DNA from: Nocardioides sp. SYSU D00038
Lineage (GTDB): Bacteria; Actinomycetota; Actinomycetes; Propionibacteriales; Nocardioidaceae
Assembly: GCF_016924665.1 (NCBI RefSeq)
Contig: NZ_JAFFJT010000031.1
Span: 62,001-126,000, forward strand
Direction of reading: 5' to 3'
Length of the DNA stretch: 64,000 nt
Shown here: one piece after another, positions 16,279 through 24,319 of the stretch
Position numbering within the stretch: position 1 is the first letter of the stretch
Layout of the letters: the number at the start of each line of letters is the position of its first letter
Notes under the pieces: generated by a model
Database searches by the model: none
What the model was told of the DNA's origin: nothing
What the model saw: only the letters and a program-made list of their open reading frames with translations
Made by a program: the position numbers and the translations under genes

Positions 16279-17384
16279 CCGACTCCCACGACACCCTGCC
16301 GGTCCCGGCCGATCGGCCGATCGACGACCCGGGCCTGCCCGAGCACGCCTGGCGGCCCACCGACGTCGACCCCGCGGCCGAGAAGCGCGCCGAGCGCCAG
16401 GTCGCCGGGCTGTTCGGCCTGTCCATGGTCTGCGCCGTGCTGTTCGTCGTCGCCTACTTCAGCCTCGACATCGGCGACAACCACACGACGTTCCTCGGCA
16501 TGGGCGCCTCCACGCTCGCGCTCGGCGCGGCTCTCGGCGGCACCCTGCTGTTCTTCGGCATCGGCATCATCCAGTGGGCCCGCAAGCTGATGGGCGACCA
16601 CGAGATCATCGAGATGCGCCACCCGGCCCGTTCCTCCGACGAGGACCGCGCCGCCACCCTCGAGGCGCTCAACCTCGGCCTCGAGGAGTCCGGGATCGGG
16701 CGCCGCAAGCTGGTGCTGTTCGGCATCGGCGGTGCCGGTTTCTTCATGCTCGCGCCGGCGGTGGTGCTGCTGCGCGACCTCGGCCCCACGCCCAACCAGG
16801 TCGCCGAGTCCGGCGTCGAGGGCGCCGGGCTCGAGCGCACCATCTGGACCAAGGGCATGCGGGTCGTGCGCGACGTCGTCGGCACCCCGATCCGTCCGGC
16901 CGACGTCGAGATCGGCGACCTGTTCAATGCCGAGCCGGCGGCGATCTTCGAGGTCGATGAGGAGGGCCACCCGCTCATCGAGGGGGTCGAGCTCCAGGTC
17001 GCCAAGTCCAAGGGCGCCGTGGTGCTGATCCGGATGGATCCCGAGGACAACAACCCGGGCCCGGGGCGCGAGAACTGGGACGTCGACGGCATCCTCTGCT
17101 ACTCCAAGATCTGCACCCACGTCGGGTGCCCGATCTCGCTCAACGAGCGCAAGACCCACCACCTGCTGTGCCCGTGCCACCAGTCGACGTTCGACCTCGC
17201 CGACGCGGCGAAGGTGGTCTTCGGCCCGGCCGCGCGGCCACTCCCCCAGCTCCCGCTGGCGGTCGACGAGGAGGGCTACCTCGTCGCGCAGAGCGACTTC
17301 ACGGAGCCGGTGGGGCCCAGCTACTGGGAGCGTGACTCCCAGGCAGACACGTCGAAGATCCCCGGAGAAGGTGACTCCGCATGA
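16275..17384 (+). CDS. qcrA: Rieske iron-sulfur subunit of cytochrome bc1
   Basis: 369 residues. The GTG start shares GTGA with the qcrC stop. Three hydrophobic segments precede the periplasmic Rieske domain (actinobacterial QcrA has three helices instead of one). The 2Fe-2S ligands are in CTHVGC near residue 280 and CPCHQSTFDL near residue 300. It accepts electrons from menaquinol and passes them to QcrC. It is followed by qcrB with an ATGA overlap. Confidence 0.96.
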   Translation: MTDSHDTLPVPADRPIDDPGLPEHAWRPTDVDPAAEKRAERQVAGLFGLSMVCAVLFVVAYFSLDIGDNHTTFLGMGASTLALGAALGGTLLFFGIGIIQWARKLMGDHEIIEMRHPARSSDEDRAATLEALNLGLEESGIGRRKLVLFGIGGAGFFMLAPAVVLLRDLGPTPNQVAESGVEGAGLERTIWTKGMRVVRDVVGTPIRPADVEIGDLFNAEPAAIFEVDEEGHPLIEGVELQVAKSKGAVVLIRMDPEDNNPGPGRENWDVDGILCYSKICTHVGCPISLNERKTHHLLCPCHQSTFDLADAAKVVFGPAARPLPQLPLAVDEEGYLVAQSDFTEPVGPSYWERDSQADTSKIPGEGDSA

Positions 17385-19114
17385 GCATCGACACCAGCAA
17401 GGTGGCGACCAGCAACTCCTCGGCAGCGATCGCCAAGAAGCCCGGCAGGGCGGGCGCGGTGGCCGAGTGGGCTGACGACCGCCTGGGCCTCGCCACGGCG
17501 ATGAAGAAGAACCTGCGCAAGGTCTTCCCCGACCACTGGTCCTTCATGCTCGGCGAGATCGCGCTGTGGAGCTTCGTCGTGCTGCTCCTCAGCGGCGTGT
17601 TCCTCACCCTGTGGTTCAACCCCAGCATGGGCGAGGTCCAGTACAACGGCTCCTACGACGCGCTCCGCGGCATCCACATGTCCGAGGCCTACGCCTCGAG
17701 CCTGAAGCTGTCGTTCGACGTGCGCGGTGGCCTGCTGATGCGCCAGATGCACCACTGGGCCGCGATGATCTTCATCGCCTCGATGATGATCCACCTGCTC
17801 CGGGTCTACTTCACCGGTGCCCACCGCAAGCCCCGTGAGCTCAACTGGGTGATCGGCTGCCTGCTGCTGCTCCTCGGCACCCTGGAGGGCTTCACCGGCT
17901 ACTCCCTGCCCGACGACCTGCTGTCCGGCACCGGCATCCGGGCCGCCGACGGCTTCATGAAGTCGATGCCGGTCGTGGGCTCCTACATGAGCTTCTTCCT
18001 CTTCGGCGGCGAGTTCCCGGGCGAGTCGATCATCCCGCGGCTCTACACCGTCCACGTGCTGCTGATCCCGGGCCTGCTGCTGGCCCTGATCGCCGCCCAC
18101 ATGCTGCTGCTCGTCTACCACAAGCACACCCAGTGGGCCGGCCCCGGCCGCACCGAGGAGAACGTCGTCGGCTTCCCGATGCTCCCGGTCTACGCCGCGA
18201 AGGCGGGCGGGTTCTTCTTCATCGTCTTCGGCGTGATCGCGCTGATGGGCGGTCTCCTCACGCTGAACCCGGTCTGGCTCTACGGGCCCTACGACCCGTC
18301 GAAGGTGACGGCCGGCTCCCAGCCGGACTGGTACATGGGCTGGCCCGACGGCGCGCTGCGGATCATGCCGGGCCTGGAGACCCACCTGTTCGGCCACACG
18401 CTGTCGTGGAACGTCTTCCTGCCGATCATCGTGCTGCCCGGCCTGATGTTCACGATCCTGCTGCTGCTGCCGTTCGTCGAGTCGTGGATCACCGGCGACA
18501 AGCGCGACCACCACCTGCTCCAGCGGCCGCGCAACGCCCCGACCCGCACCGCCACGATGGTCGCGCTGATGACCTTCTACGGCCTCATGTGGGCGGCCGG
18601 TGGCAACGACATCATCGCCATCCTGCTCGACCTGTCGATCAACCAGATCACCTACTTCATGCGGGTCGCGGTGTTCGTCGGACCGGTGATCGCGTTCATC
18701 ATCACCCGGCGTTGGTGCATCTCGCTGCAGCGCAAGGACGAGGAGGTGCTCCTCCACGGCTACGAGACCGGCGTCATCATGCGGTCGCCCGAGGGCGGCT
18801 ACTCCGAGCGCCACCTGCCGGTCAGCGAGTCGCGCGCCTACACGCTCACCGCGCGTGACCGCGACCCCGACGTCACCGCGCCGGAGTCGACGGTCGACGC
18901 CAACGGTCTCGAGGACCCGAGCTCGGGTCGCCTCTCCGGCCTGCGGCAGCGGCTGCGCACGCTGATGTACGCCGACAACGTGCAGCCGCCCACGCGCCAG
19001 GAGCTCGAGGCCGCCCACCACCACGCCGACCACGACGCCGACCACCACGCCGACCACCACGCCGACCACGAGCTGGAGTCGCGGGACCGCGACGCGCTGC
19101 CCGGTGGGCACTGA
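17381..19114 (+). CDS. qcrB: Cytochrome b subunit of cytochrome bc1, with histidine-rich tail
   Basis: 577 residues. Eight membrane helices carry the heme b histidines (MRQMHHWAAMIFIASMMIHLLRV near residue 120 and the AAHMLLLVYHKHTQW region near 235), plus the PDW motif (SQPDWYMGW near 315) of the quinol oxidation site. The cytoplasmic C-terminal extension typical of actinobacteria ends, unusually, with nine histidines in residues 544-563, built from 12-base repeats encoding DHHA/DHDA. That tail may bind metal; it lies outside the catalytic core. The start overlaps the qcrA stop, and the 3' end overlaps the next gene by 11 bases. Confidence 0.96.
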   Translation: MSIDTSKVATSNSSAAIAKKPGRAGAVAEWADDRLGLATAMKKNLRKVFPDHWSFMLGEIALWSFVVLLLSGVFLTLWFNPSMGEVQYNGSYDALRGIHMSEAYASSLKLSFDVRGGLLMRQMHHWAAMIFIASMMIHLLRVYFTGAHRKPRELNWVIGCLLLLLGTLEGFTGYSLPDDLLSGTGIRAADGFMKSMPVVGSYMSFFLFGGEFPGESIIPRLYTVHVLLIPGLLLALIAAHMLLLVYHKHTQWAGPGRTEENVVGFPMLPVYAAKAGGFFFIVFGVIALMGGLLTLNPVWLYGPYDPSKVTAGSQPDWYMGWPDGALRIMPGLETHLFGHTLSWNVFLPIIVLPGLMFTILLLLPFVESWITGDKRDHHLLQRPRNAPTRTATMVALMTFYGLMWAAGGNDIIAILLDLSINQITYFMRVAVFVGPVIAFIITRRWCISLQRKDEEVLLHGYETGVIMRSPEGGYSERHLPVSESRAYTLTARDRDPDVTAPESTVDANGLEDPSSGRLSGLRQRLRTLMYADNVQPPTRQELEAAHHHADHDADHHADHHADHELESRDRDALPGGH

Positions 19115-20165
19115 CCACGACGCCTACGTCGTCCAGCTCGGGCTCGACACGTTCGGCGACGTGACGCTCGACGAGTCGGGCACGCCGCTCCCCCATGCCC
19201 AGGTGCTGCGCAACCTCCTGGAAGAGGGGGCGCTCGCCGACCGGGTGGGCGTCGACGCGTTCGGGATCGGAGAGCACCACCGCGACGACTTCGCGGTCTC
19301 CGCGCCCGACGTGGTGCTGGCCGCGCTCGCCTCGCGCACCGAGCGGATCCTGCTCGGCACCGCGGTCACCGTGCTCAGCTCCGACGACCCGGTGCGGGTC
19401 TACGAGCGGTTCGCGACCCTCGACGCACTCTCGAGCGGCCGGGCCGAGGTGACGCTGGGCCGCGGCTCGTTCACCGAGTCCTTCCCCCTGTTCGGCTTCG
19501 ACCTGGCCGACTACGAGGTTCTGTTCAGCGAGAAGCTCGACCTGTTCGCCGCGCTCCGCTCGGAGCAGCCGGTCTCCTGGCAGGGCACCACCCGCCGTCC
19601 CCTGGAGGCGACCCAGGTGCACCCGCGCACCGAGCGCGGCTCCCTGCGCGCCTGGATCGGCGTCGGCGGCTCGCCGGAGTCGGTCGTCCGCGCCGCCCGC
19701 TACCGCATCCCGCTGATGCTGGCCGTGATCGGCGGCGACCCCGCCCGGTTCGCGCCGTACACCGACCTCTACCGGCGGGCGCTGACCGAGCTGGGCGCCG
19801 AGGAGCAGCTGCCGATCGGCGTCCACTCCCCGGGGTTCGTCTGGGACACCGACGCCGAGGCCCGCGAGCTGCTCTTCCCCCACTTCAAGGCCAACCGCGA
19901 CCGGATCGGCCGCGAGCGCGGCTGGCCGCCCGCCACCCGCGAGCAGTTCGAGGCCGAGGCCGACGCCGGCTCCCTCTACGTCGGCTCCCCCGAGACCGTG
20001 GCCCAGCGGATCGCCACCACCGTCCGCACCCTGGGCCTCTCCCGCTTCGACCTCAAGTACAGCAACGGCCCCCTCCCCCACCCCCAGCTGATGCACTGCA
20101 TCGAGCTCTACGGCACCGAGGTCGCCCCCCGCGTTCGCGAGCTCCTCGCCGCCGCCGCTGGTTGA
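19104..20165 (+). CDS. Luciferase-like (LLM class) flavin-dependent oxidoreductase
   Basis: 353 residues. VQLGLDTFGDV at the start, FGIGEHHRDDF near residue 50 and the core ILLGTAVTVLSSDDPVRVYE show the bacterial-luciferase TIM-barrel fold that uses FMNH2 or F420. The substrate cannot be told. The GTG at 19104 overlaps qcrB by 11 bases and no start codon lies closer to the conserved core. The stop codon is the TGA of the repeat sequence GGTTGAGG (20160-20167), so the last residue and stop belong to the adjoining palindromic element. Confidence 0.88.
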   Translation: MGTDHDAYVVQLGLDTFGDVTLDESGTPLPHAQVLRNLLEEGALADRVGVDAFGIGEHHRDDFAVSAPDVVLAALASRTERILLGTAVTVLSSDDPVRVYERFATLDALSSGRAEVTLGRGSFTESFPLFGFDLADYEVLFSEKLDLFAALRSEQPVSWQGTTRRPLEATQVHPRTERGSLRAWIGVGGSPESVVRAARYRIPLMLAVIGGDPARFAPYTDLYRRALTELGAEEQLPIGVHSPGFVWDTDAEARELLFPHFKANRDRIGRERGWPPATREQFEAEADAGSLYVGSPETVAQRIATTVRTLGLSRFDLKYSNGPLPHPQLMHCIELYGTEVAPRVRELLAAAAG

Positions 20166-20277
20166 GGAGCTTGCGCAGCAAGCGTCTCGAAACCCGGTGA
20201 GACGAACGCCCTTCCGCACCAACAGGCGACCCCCCGGCCCACGGCGTTTCGAGACGGGCCTTCGGCCTTCCTCAACC
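20160..20277. repeat. REP/BIME-like inverted pair between convergent genes
   Basis: Two half elements face each other: 20160-20194 begins GGTTGAGGAGC and ends CGTCTCGAAACC; 20246-20277 is its partner on the other strand (GTTTCGAGACGG ... CTCAACC). Each half folds internally: GCTTGC-GCA-GCAAGC in the first, and a GGCC-TTC-GGCC hairpin in the second. Both genes that converge here end inside the element, because its tip GGTTGAGG supplies a TGA stop to each. It could act as a bidirectional terminator and belongs to the same family as the array at 20758-21127. Confidence 0.75.
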
Positions 20278-20587
20278 ACCGGTGGCTCGGGCCCGGACGT
20301 GCCGCCAGGCACGCGAGGACAGCCCGGGCAGGTCCTCGAACCGACCCTCGATGAGGGCGATCCGCTTGGCCCGGTTCCAGCCCTGGACCCGCTTCTCGAA
20401 CGCGTACGCCTCGTCGATCCGCGCGAAGTCCGCGGCCCAGGCCAGCACGACGGGACGCCGGCCACGACGGCGCGTGTACGACGCACCGAGGCCGTCCTGG
20501 TGCTGGGAGACCCGACCGTCGAGGTCGGTCGTGCTGCCGACGTAGAAGGAGCCGTCGGCGCACTCGAGGATGTAAACCCCAGGGCAT
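20272..20587 (-). pseudogene. GIY-YIG nuclease family gene with a frameshift after codon 3
   Basis: Read on the minus strand with one G removed from the GGGG run at 20577-20580, the frame gives 104 residues starting MPWVYILECADGSFYVGSTTD, an intact SLX1/URI-type GIY-YIG domain: VYIL, YVGST, then ASYTRRRGRRPVVLAW and EKRVQGWNRAKRIALIEG. As written, the ATG at 20587 is out of frame with the domain, and the domain frame has no ATG, GTG or TTG start after the upstream stop. It is either a pseudogene, a sequencing error in a homopolymer or a gene that needs frameshifting. Codon use is otherwise normal. The stop lies in the palindromic repeat, and repeats also flank its 5' side. Confidence 0.75.
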
Positions 20588-20740
20588 GGACCGGTGGTGC
20601 CCGGTGCCCCGTGGCTTCGAAACGACGACTCCCGCTACCTGTGGACGGCCGTGCACCAAGCCGGTCTCCTCGCTGGTCGAGGAGCTCGCGCAGCAACGTC
20701 TCGACATTCACCAGGGCGCACGCCCACCCGTACCCAGGAC
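20588..20740. repeat. Non-coding stretch with a degenerate REP-like half element
   Basis: This stretch has no supported gene. At 20675-20704 it contains a decayed copy of the half element (GGTCGAGGAGCTCGCGCAGC then AACGTCTCGA), which differs from the copy at 20160 by several substitutions and one deletion. Confidence 0.55.
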
Positions 20741-21127
20741 CGACCTCGGCCCACCGGGTTTCGAGACGGGCCCTCGGCCCTCCTCAACCATCGGCAGCCG
20801 CCCCAACCGCCAGTGGGGGAGCCTGCGCACCAAGCGTCTCGAAACCCAGCAGGACGAACGCCCTCCCGTGCCCCGGACCGACTCCCGGCTCACCGGGTTT
20901 CGAGACGGGCCTTCGGCCCTCCTCAACCATCGGCAGCCGCCCCAACCGCCAGTGGGGAAGCTTGCGCACCAAGCGTCTCGAAACCCAGCAGGACGAACGC
21001 CCTCCCGTGCCCCGGGACCGACTCCCGGCTCACGGGGTTTCGAGACGGGCCTTCGGCCCTCCTCAACCAGCGGCGGCCGACGCTCGGCCCACCGGGTTTC
21101 GAGACGGGCCTCCGGCCCTCCTCAACC
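20741..21127. repeat. Tandem array of an approximately 140-bp unit carrying REP-like halves
   Basis: The phrase GGGTTTCGAGACGGGCC, then (T/C)TCGGCCCTCCTCAACCA, recurs at 20757, 20897, 21036 and 21094. The first three are spaced 139-140 bases apart with nearly identical sequence between them, including the opposite-facing half CACCAAGCGTCTCGAAACCC and the spacer CAGGACGAACGCCCTCCCGTG. The fourth copy is closer, with a shortened spacer. The array ends 14 bases before the stop of the secreted-protein gene at 21141. Together with the degenerate stretch before it, this accounts for the gap between the GIY-YIG and secreted-protein genes; no gene was found inside. Confidence 0.8.
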
Positions 21128-21140
21128 AGCGGCGATCAGG

Positions 21141-21977
21141 TCAGCATTTCTTGCGGTTGCGGCCGGGCTGGGAGACGACCTGCCACTTGCCGCCGGTGCC
21201 GGAGAAGGTGTAGCTGATGTCGCCGAGGGCGACCGTGACCCCCTTGAGGTCCTTGTTCGACCAGGTGTGGGCGTACTTGGTCCAGGCGCCGGTGACGCCG
21301 CAGGGGCGGCCCTTGGTCATCACCAGCACGTTGCCCTGGTACATGTTGAAGTCGTCGGGGCTCTCGCGGTGGTCGACGATGTCGGTCTTGCGGAACGCGA
21401 CACCCCAGCGGTTGCGCTCCCACGCCTTGAGGGTGCGGGTGCCGCCGCCGTCGCGCCAGCCGAACGTCGCGGAGTAGCCGGTCACGTCGAGCACCTTGTT
21501 GAAGGCGATGCCGAACGCGTCCCGTCCCGGCAGCTTGCAGCCGTCGTAGATCGGCAGGCTGCACGACGGCGACTCGTCCTCGGTGTAGTCGTCGTTGAGC
21601 CAGGTGTAGGCACCGATCCAGTAGCCGCGGCCGCCCTCGTCCTTGAAGTACTTCGGCGGCATCACGTTGACGTCGTTGCGGCCCGAGCGAGCCAGCCGGG
21701 GCGGGGGCGCCAGGTTGTCGACCTTGCGCAGGCCGAGACCCTCGATCGCCCGGTCGAGGCGGGCGCCGCGGAGCCCGCGCTGCTGGAGCCGGAAGATCTT
21801 CTTGGAGAGCCGGTCGGCGCGGGCCTGGTCGGCCAGGGTGGTCCGGCTCGAGTCGGCTCGGGCGGCGGCCGGCTCGGCGCTAGCGGTGGTGGTGACCGGC
21901 GCGAGCAGGGTGGCGCCCAGGGCGGTGACGCCCAGGGCCAGCCCGGTCGCGCGGGCGAGCAGGGTGGTACGACGCAT
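21141..21977 (-). CDS. Secreted cysteine-containing protein of unknown function
   Basis: 278 residues from the ATG at 21977, which has GAGGAGC a few bases upstream; an ATG ten codons earlier lacks this. The N-terminus (MRRTTLLARATGLALGVTALG ... TTTASA-EPAA) is a signal peptide with cleavage near residue 34. The mature protein is charged and has four cysteines (SPSCSLPIYDGCKLPG, GRPCGVTG, NRKKC at the very end), fitting two disulfides outside the cell. Aromatic segments such as GYWIGAYTWLNDDYTED suggest a beta-rich fold. I recognise no known family. It follows another small secreted protein gene by 26 bases, probably as one transcript. Confidence 0.6.
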   Translation of the reverse strand: MRRTTLLARATGLALGVTALGATLLAPVTTTASAEPAAARADSSRTTLADQARADRLSKKIFRLQQRGLRGARLDRAIEGLGLRKVDNLAPPPRLARSGRNDVNVMPPKYFKDEGGRGYWIGAYTWLNDDYTEDESPSCSLPIYDGCKLPGRDAFGIAFNKVLDVTGYSATFGWRDGGGTRTLKAWERNRWGVAFRKTDIVDHRESPDDFNMYQGNVLVMTKGRPCGVTGAWTKYAHTWSNKDLKGVTVALGDISYTFSGTGGKWQVVSQPGRNRKKC

Positions 21978-22003
21978 GGGGTGCTCCTCGGTGGGGTGGG
22001 GGC

Positions 22004-22507
22004 TCACGGGCGGTACGTCTTCTCCTGGTAGCGCAGGCAGGTCGGCGCCTTGCTGGCGTTGATCTCGCAGAGGCGGAGGGTGACGTAGCGGATGTTCTTG
22101 GCGTAGCTGCGCTTGAAGGTCGGGAAGGTGACCGGGTTGAAGCTGCAGCCGTCGTCGTCCTTGGCGATGATGCCGAGCTTCTTCTGCACGAACTTCTTCG
22201 GGCCGGTCAGCCCGACGAACGCCTTGAGGTAGGCGCCGTGGCCGTCGCCGCCGCCGTCACAGCGGTCCCAGGTGTAGCCACGGGTGATCTTGAAGGTGCC
22301 GCGCCGGGGGAACGAGATCATCCCGCCGGCCTCGACGTACGGCGTCGCGTCGCCGTTGGTGCTCAGGATGATGCTCTGCGGGGCCGCGGACGCCGGCGCG
22401 GCCGGCACCACGACGCCCAGCCCGGCGAGGAGGGGCAGGAGGGCGAGGAGGAGGCCGGGGCGCAGCCGTCGAGCGGGCACCCGGGACCTCGGGGATAGGA
22501 GGGTCAT
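22004..22507 (-). CDS. Small secreted cysteine-containing protein of unknown function
   Basis: 167 residues. A signal peptide (RPGLLLALLPLLAGLGVVVPAAPASA-APQ) is cleaved near residue 42. The mature part has four cysteines (WDRCDGG, DDGCSFN, LRLCEIN, PTCLRY) and many lysines and aromatics, as in the neighbouring protein at 21141. No family is recognised. GGGAGCGGGC just before the ATG is a weak ribosome binding site. It lies 47 bases after the L,D-transpeptidase gene on the same strand, so all three envelope genes may be co-transcribed. Confidence 0.6.
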   Translation of the reverse strand: MTLLSPRSRVPARRLRPGLLLALLPLLAGLGVVVPAAPASAAPQSIILSTNGDATPYVEAGGMISFPRRGTFKITRGYTWDRCDGGGDGHGAYLKAFVGLTGPKKFVQKKLGIIAKDDDGCSFNPVTFPTFKRSYAKNIRYVTLRLCEINASKAPTCLRYQEKTYRP

Positions 22508-22554
22508 GCCCGCTCCCTACCCAGGTTCTTTGCCTTCAATCCCCCGGGCGCGCG

Positions 22555-23781
22555 TCAGCCCAGCGCGGAGCCCCGCTTGTACTCGCGGAAGGGCAGGTTC
22601 CAGTCGCCGTAGCCGTTCTCGAGGGTCATCGGCCGGTCGGTGCCGGTGTACTCGACGACGTCACCGCGCTGGGAGAGGTGGTAGAGCCAGTCGGCGTTGG
22701 CGGTGCTCAGGCCGGTGCAGCCGTGGGAGACGTTGGCGTAGCCCTGCGAGCCCACCGACCACGGGGCGGCGTGGATGAACTCGCCCGAGAAGGTCAGCCG
22801 CATCGCCCACTGCACGTTGTCGATGTCGTAGGCCTCGGCGCTGTCGGCGGGGATGCCGACGGTCTCGGAGTTCATCCGCCGCGCGTCGAACTTCTCGATG
22901 ATCACCTTGGTGCCGGAGCGGGTGGTGAAGCCCGGCTTGCCGGTGGTGGTCGGCAGGGTGCGCAGCAGCTTGCCGTTGGCGAAGACCTTCATCTGGTGCG
23001 TGCGGGCGTCGACCTTGTAGACGTGGGAGTCGCCGATGTCGAAGGCGATCCGGCGGCTCTCCTGGCCGTAGATGCCGTTGCCGGCGTCGACCCCGTTGAC
23101 GTCGACGTCGACGGTCACCTCGGTGCCGGGCTTCCAGTACTTCTTCGGCCGCCACCGGGCCTCGTTGTCGGAGAACCAGCGCCAGGCCCCCGGCTGCTGC
23201 GGAGACGAGGTCACCTTCATCTGCCGCTCCATCGCGGCCTTGTCGGCTACGGGCAGGTCGAACTGGACGACGACCGGCATCCCCACACCGACGGTCTCGC
23301 CGGCGAGCGGGGCGATGGTCGGGTAGGTCTGCTCGTCGAGCGTCAGCGCCCGGGTGGTGAACCGCTGGCGGCGGGTCACGGCCGAGCCTGCGCCGTCCTG
23401 GAGTCGCGCCTCGATGGTGTAGCGGGTGCCCGGCTCCAGCCGGTCGGAGGCCGACCAGCGGCTGCCGTCGCCGGCCAGCGTGCCCTCGACCGGCGGTGCG
23501 TCGCCGGTGCCGCGCACCGTCACCCCGGTCAGCGTGCCGTCGACGGCGCGGACCTCGACCAGCCGGTCGACCCCGACCGCCTTCGCGCCTCGCCGCACGT
23601 TGGCGGTGATCGTCGCCTCCGGCACCTCGGGGCTCTCCGAGGCACCCGGCGCGTCCGAGTCGCTGCCGGAGTCGTCGCCGGAGAGGGCGGAGCCCGCGTC
23701 GCAGGCGGTCAGCAGGGTCAGCCCGAGCAGGACCGCCGTCGCTGCCGCGAGTCGGCGCCGAGCAGGCGTCCTTACCGTCAT
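22555..23781 (-). CDS. L,D-transpeptidase lipoprotein with Ig-like domains
   Basis: 408 residues from the ATG at 23781 (GGGGAG upstream). A lipoprotein signal ends LTLLTAC with Cys27 as the acylation site, followed by a serine/acid-rich linker. Two Ig-like domains (about 60-150 and 155-260) precede the YkuD catalytic domain, whose motif SHGCTGLSTAN places the active-site cysteine at 355. The layout matches mycobacterial Ldt-type enzymes, which form 3-3 cross-links in peptidoglycan, with the enzyme anchored outside the membrane. Two upstream in-frame ATGs would put polar residues before the signal peptide and were rejected. Confidence 0.92.
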   Translation of the reverse strand: MTVRTPARRRLAAATAVLLGLTLLTACDAGSALSGDDSGSDSDAPGASESPEVPEATITANVRRGAKAVGVDRLVEVRAVDGTLTGVTVRGTGDAPPVEGTLAGDGSRWSASDRLEPGTRYTIEARLQDGAGSAVTRRQRFTTRALTLDEQTYPTIAPLAGETVGVGMPVVVQFDLPVADKAAMERQMKVTSSPQQPGAWRWFSDNEARWRPKKYWKPGTEVTVDVDVNGVDAGNGIYGQESRRIAFDIGDSHVYKVDARTHQMKVFANGKLLRTLPTTTGKPGFTTRSGTKVIIEKFDARRMNSETVGIPADSAEAYDIDNVQWAMRLTFSGEFIHAAPWSVGSQGYANVSHGCTGLSTANADWLYHLSQRGDVVEYTGTDRPMTLENGYGDWNLPFREYKRGSALG

Positions 23782-23830
23782 CTGTGGGACTCCCCGTGAG
23801 CCGGTGGTGACATTGTGTGGTGACATGGTC

Positions 23831-23859
23831 AGGGCCCCCAGGTGCTCCCCAGGGGCCCT
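23831..23859 (-). terminator. Hairpin downstream of ctaC-ctaD-ctaF
   Basis: Arms AGGGCCCC (23831-23838) and GGGGCCCT (23852-23859) can pair on the transcript just after the ctaF stop. There is no T-run. Confidence 0.45.
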
Positions 23860-23879
23860 CGACAAGCGTAACCACGGCC

Positions 23880-23893
23880 GGGGACGAATCCCC
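23880..23893 (-). terminator. Short hairpin with UUCG loop after ctaF
   Basis: The minus strand reads GGGGA-TTCG-TCCCC ten bases beyond the ctaF stop codon; a tetraloop hairpin stacked with the one at 23831. Confidence 0.45.
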
Positions 23894-23902
23894 AAACCCG
23901 GC

Positions 23903-24319
23903 TCAGTGAGCGTGCTCTCCGCGGTAGTACTCGAAGACCAGGCCGGAGAGCGCCAGCGTGCCGAGCACGGCGCCGATGATGACCAGCCACCAGGCGCCCA
24001 TGGCCAGGCCGAAGACGATGACGCCGAGGGTGGCGCCGCACCACAGCGGCCACCACGAGTACGGCGGGAAGAACCCGAGCTCGCCCGCGCCGTCGGCGAT
24101 CTCGCCGTCCGACCGGTCCTCGGGCCGCGGGTCCATCTTCTTGGCGTGGAAGCCCAGGTAGAGGGTGACCATCAGGGTCAGCAGCGTCGTCATGAACAGC
24201 GCCGACGTGCCGGTCCAGTCGCCGCCGTGCTCGCTGGCGTCGGTGACGAACCAGTACGCCGGGGTCACCAGCACCAGGAAGACGGTGCAGACCGCGAAGA
24301 TCCAAGCCTCGGACTTCAT
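23903..24319 (-). CDS. ctaF: Cytochrome c oxidase subunit IV, actinobacterial type
   Basis: 138 residues with four membrane helices in two pairs: AWIFAVCTVFLVLVTPAYWFV, FMTTLLTLMVTLYLGFHA, then LWCGATLGVIVFGLAMGAWWLVIIGAVLGTLALSGLVF. The linker (KKMDPRPEDRSDGE) and the end FEYYRGEHAH are characteristic of the actinobacterial aa3 oxidase subunit IV. Its ATG shares one base with the ctaD stop (TGATG), showing tight coupling. It is the last gene of ctaC-ctaD-ctaF. Confidence 0.93.
   Translation of the reverse strand: MKSEAWIFAVCTVFLVLVTPAYWFVTDASEHGGDWTGTSALFMTTLLTLMVTLYLGFHAKKMDPRPEDRSDGEIADGAGELGFFPPYSWWPLWCGATLGVIVFGLAMGAWWLVIIGAVLGTLALSGLVFEYYRGEHAH

Noticed and set aside
20165-20280. Insertion sequence ends
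   Set aside because: The inverted pair is only about 118 bp with no transposase frame and no clear target-site duplication, so it is called a REP/BIME-like element.
20741-21127. Possible CRISPR array
   Set aside because: The repeated units are about 140 bp, the repeat halves are internally palindromic and occur in both orientations, and the sequences between them are copies rather than unique spacers. No cas genes are nearby.
20586-22031. Open frames on the plus strand through the repeat field (207-481 residues)
   Set aside because: They translate the REP-like repeats (RVSRRAFGPPQP-type phrases) and then run antisense through the secreted-protein gene; no start signals or known domains.
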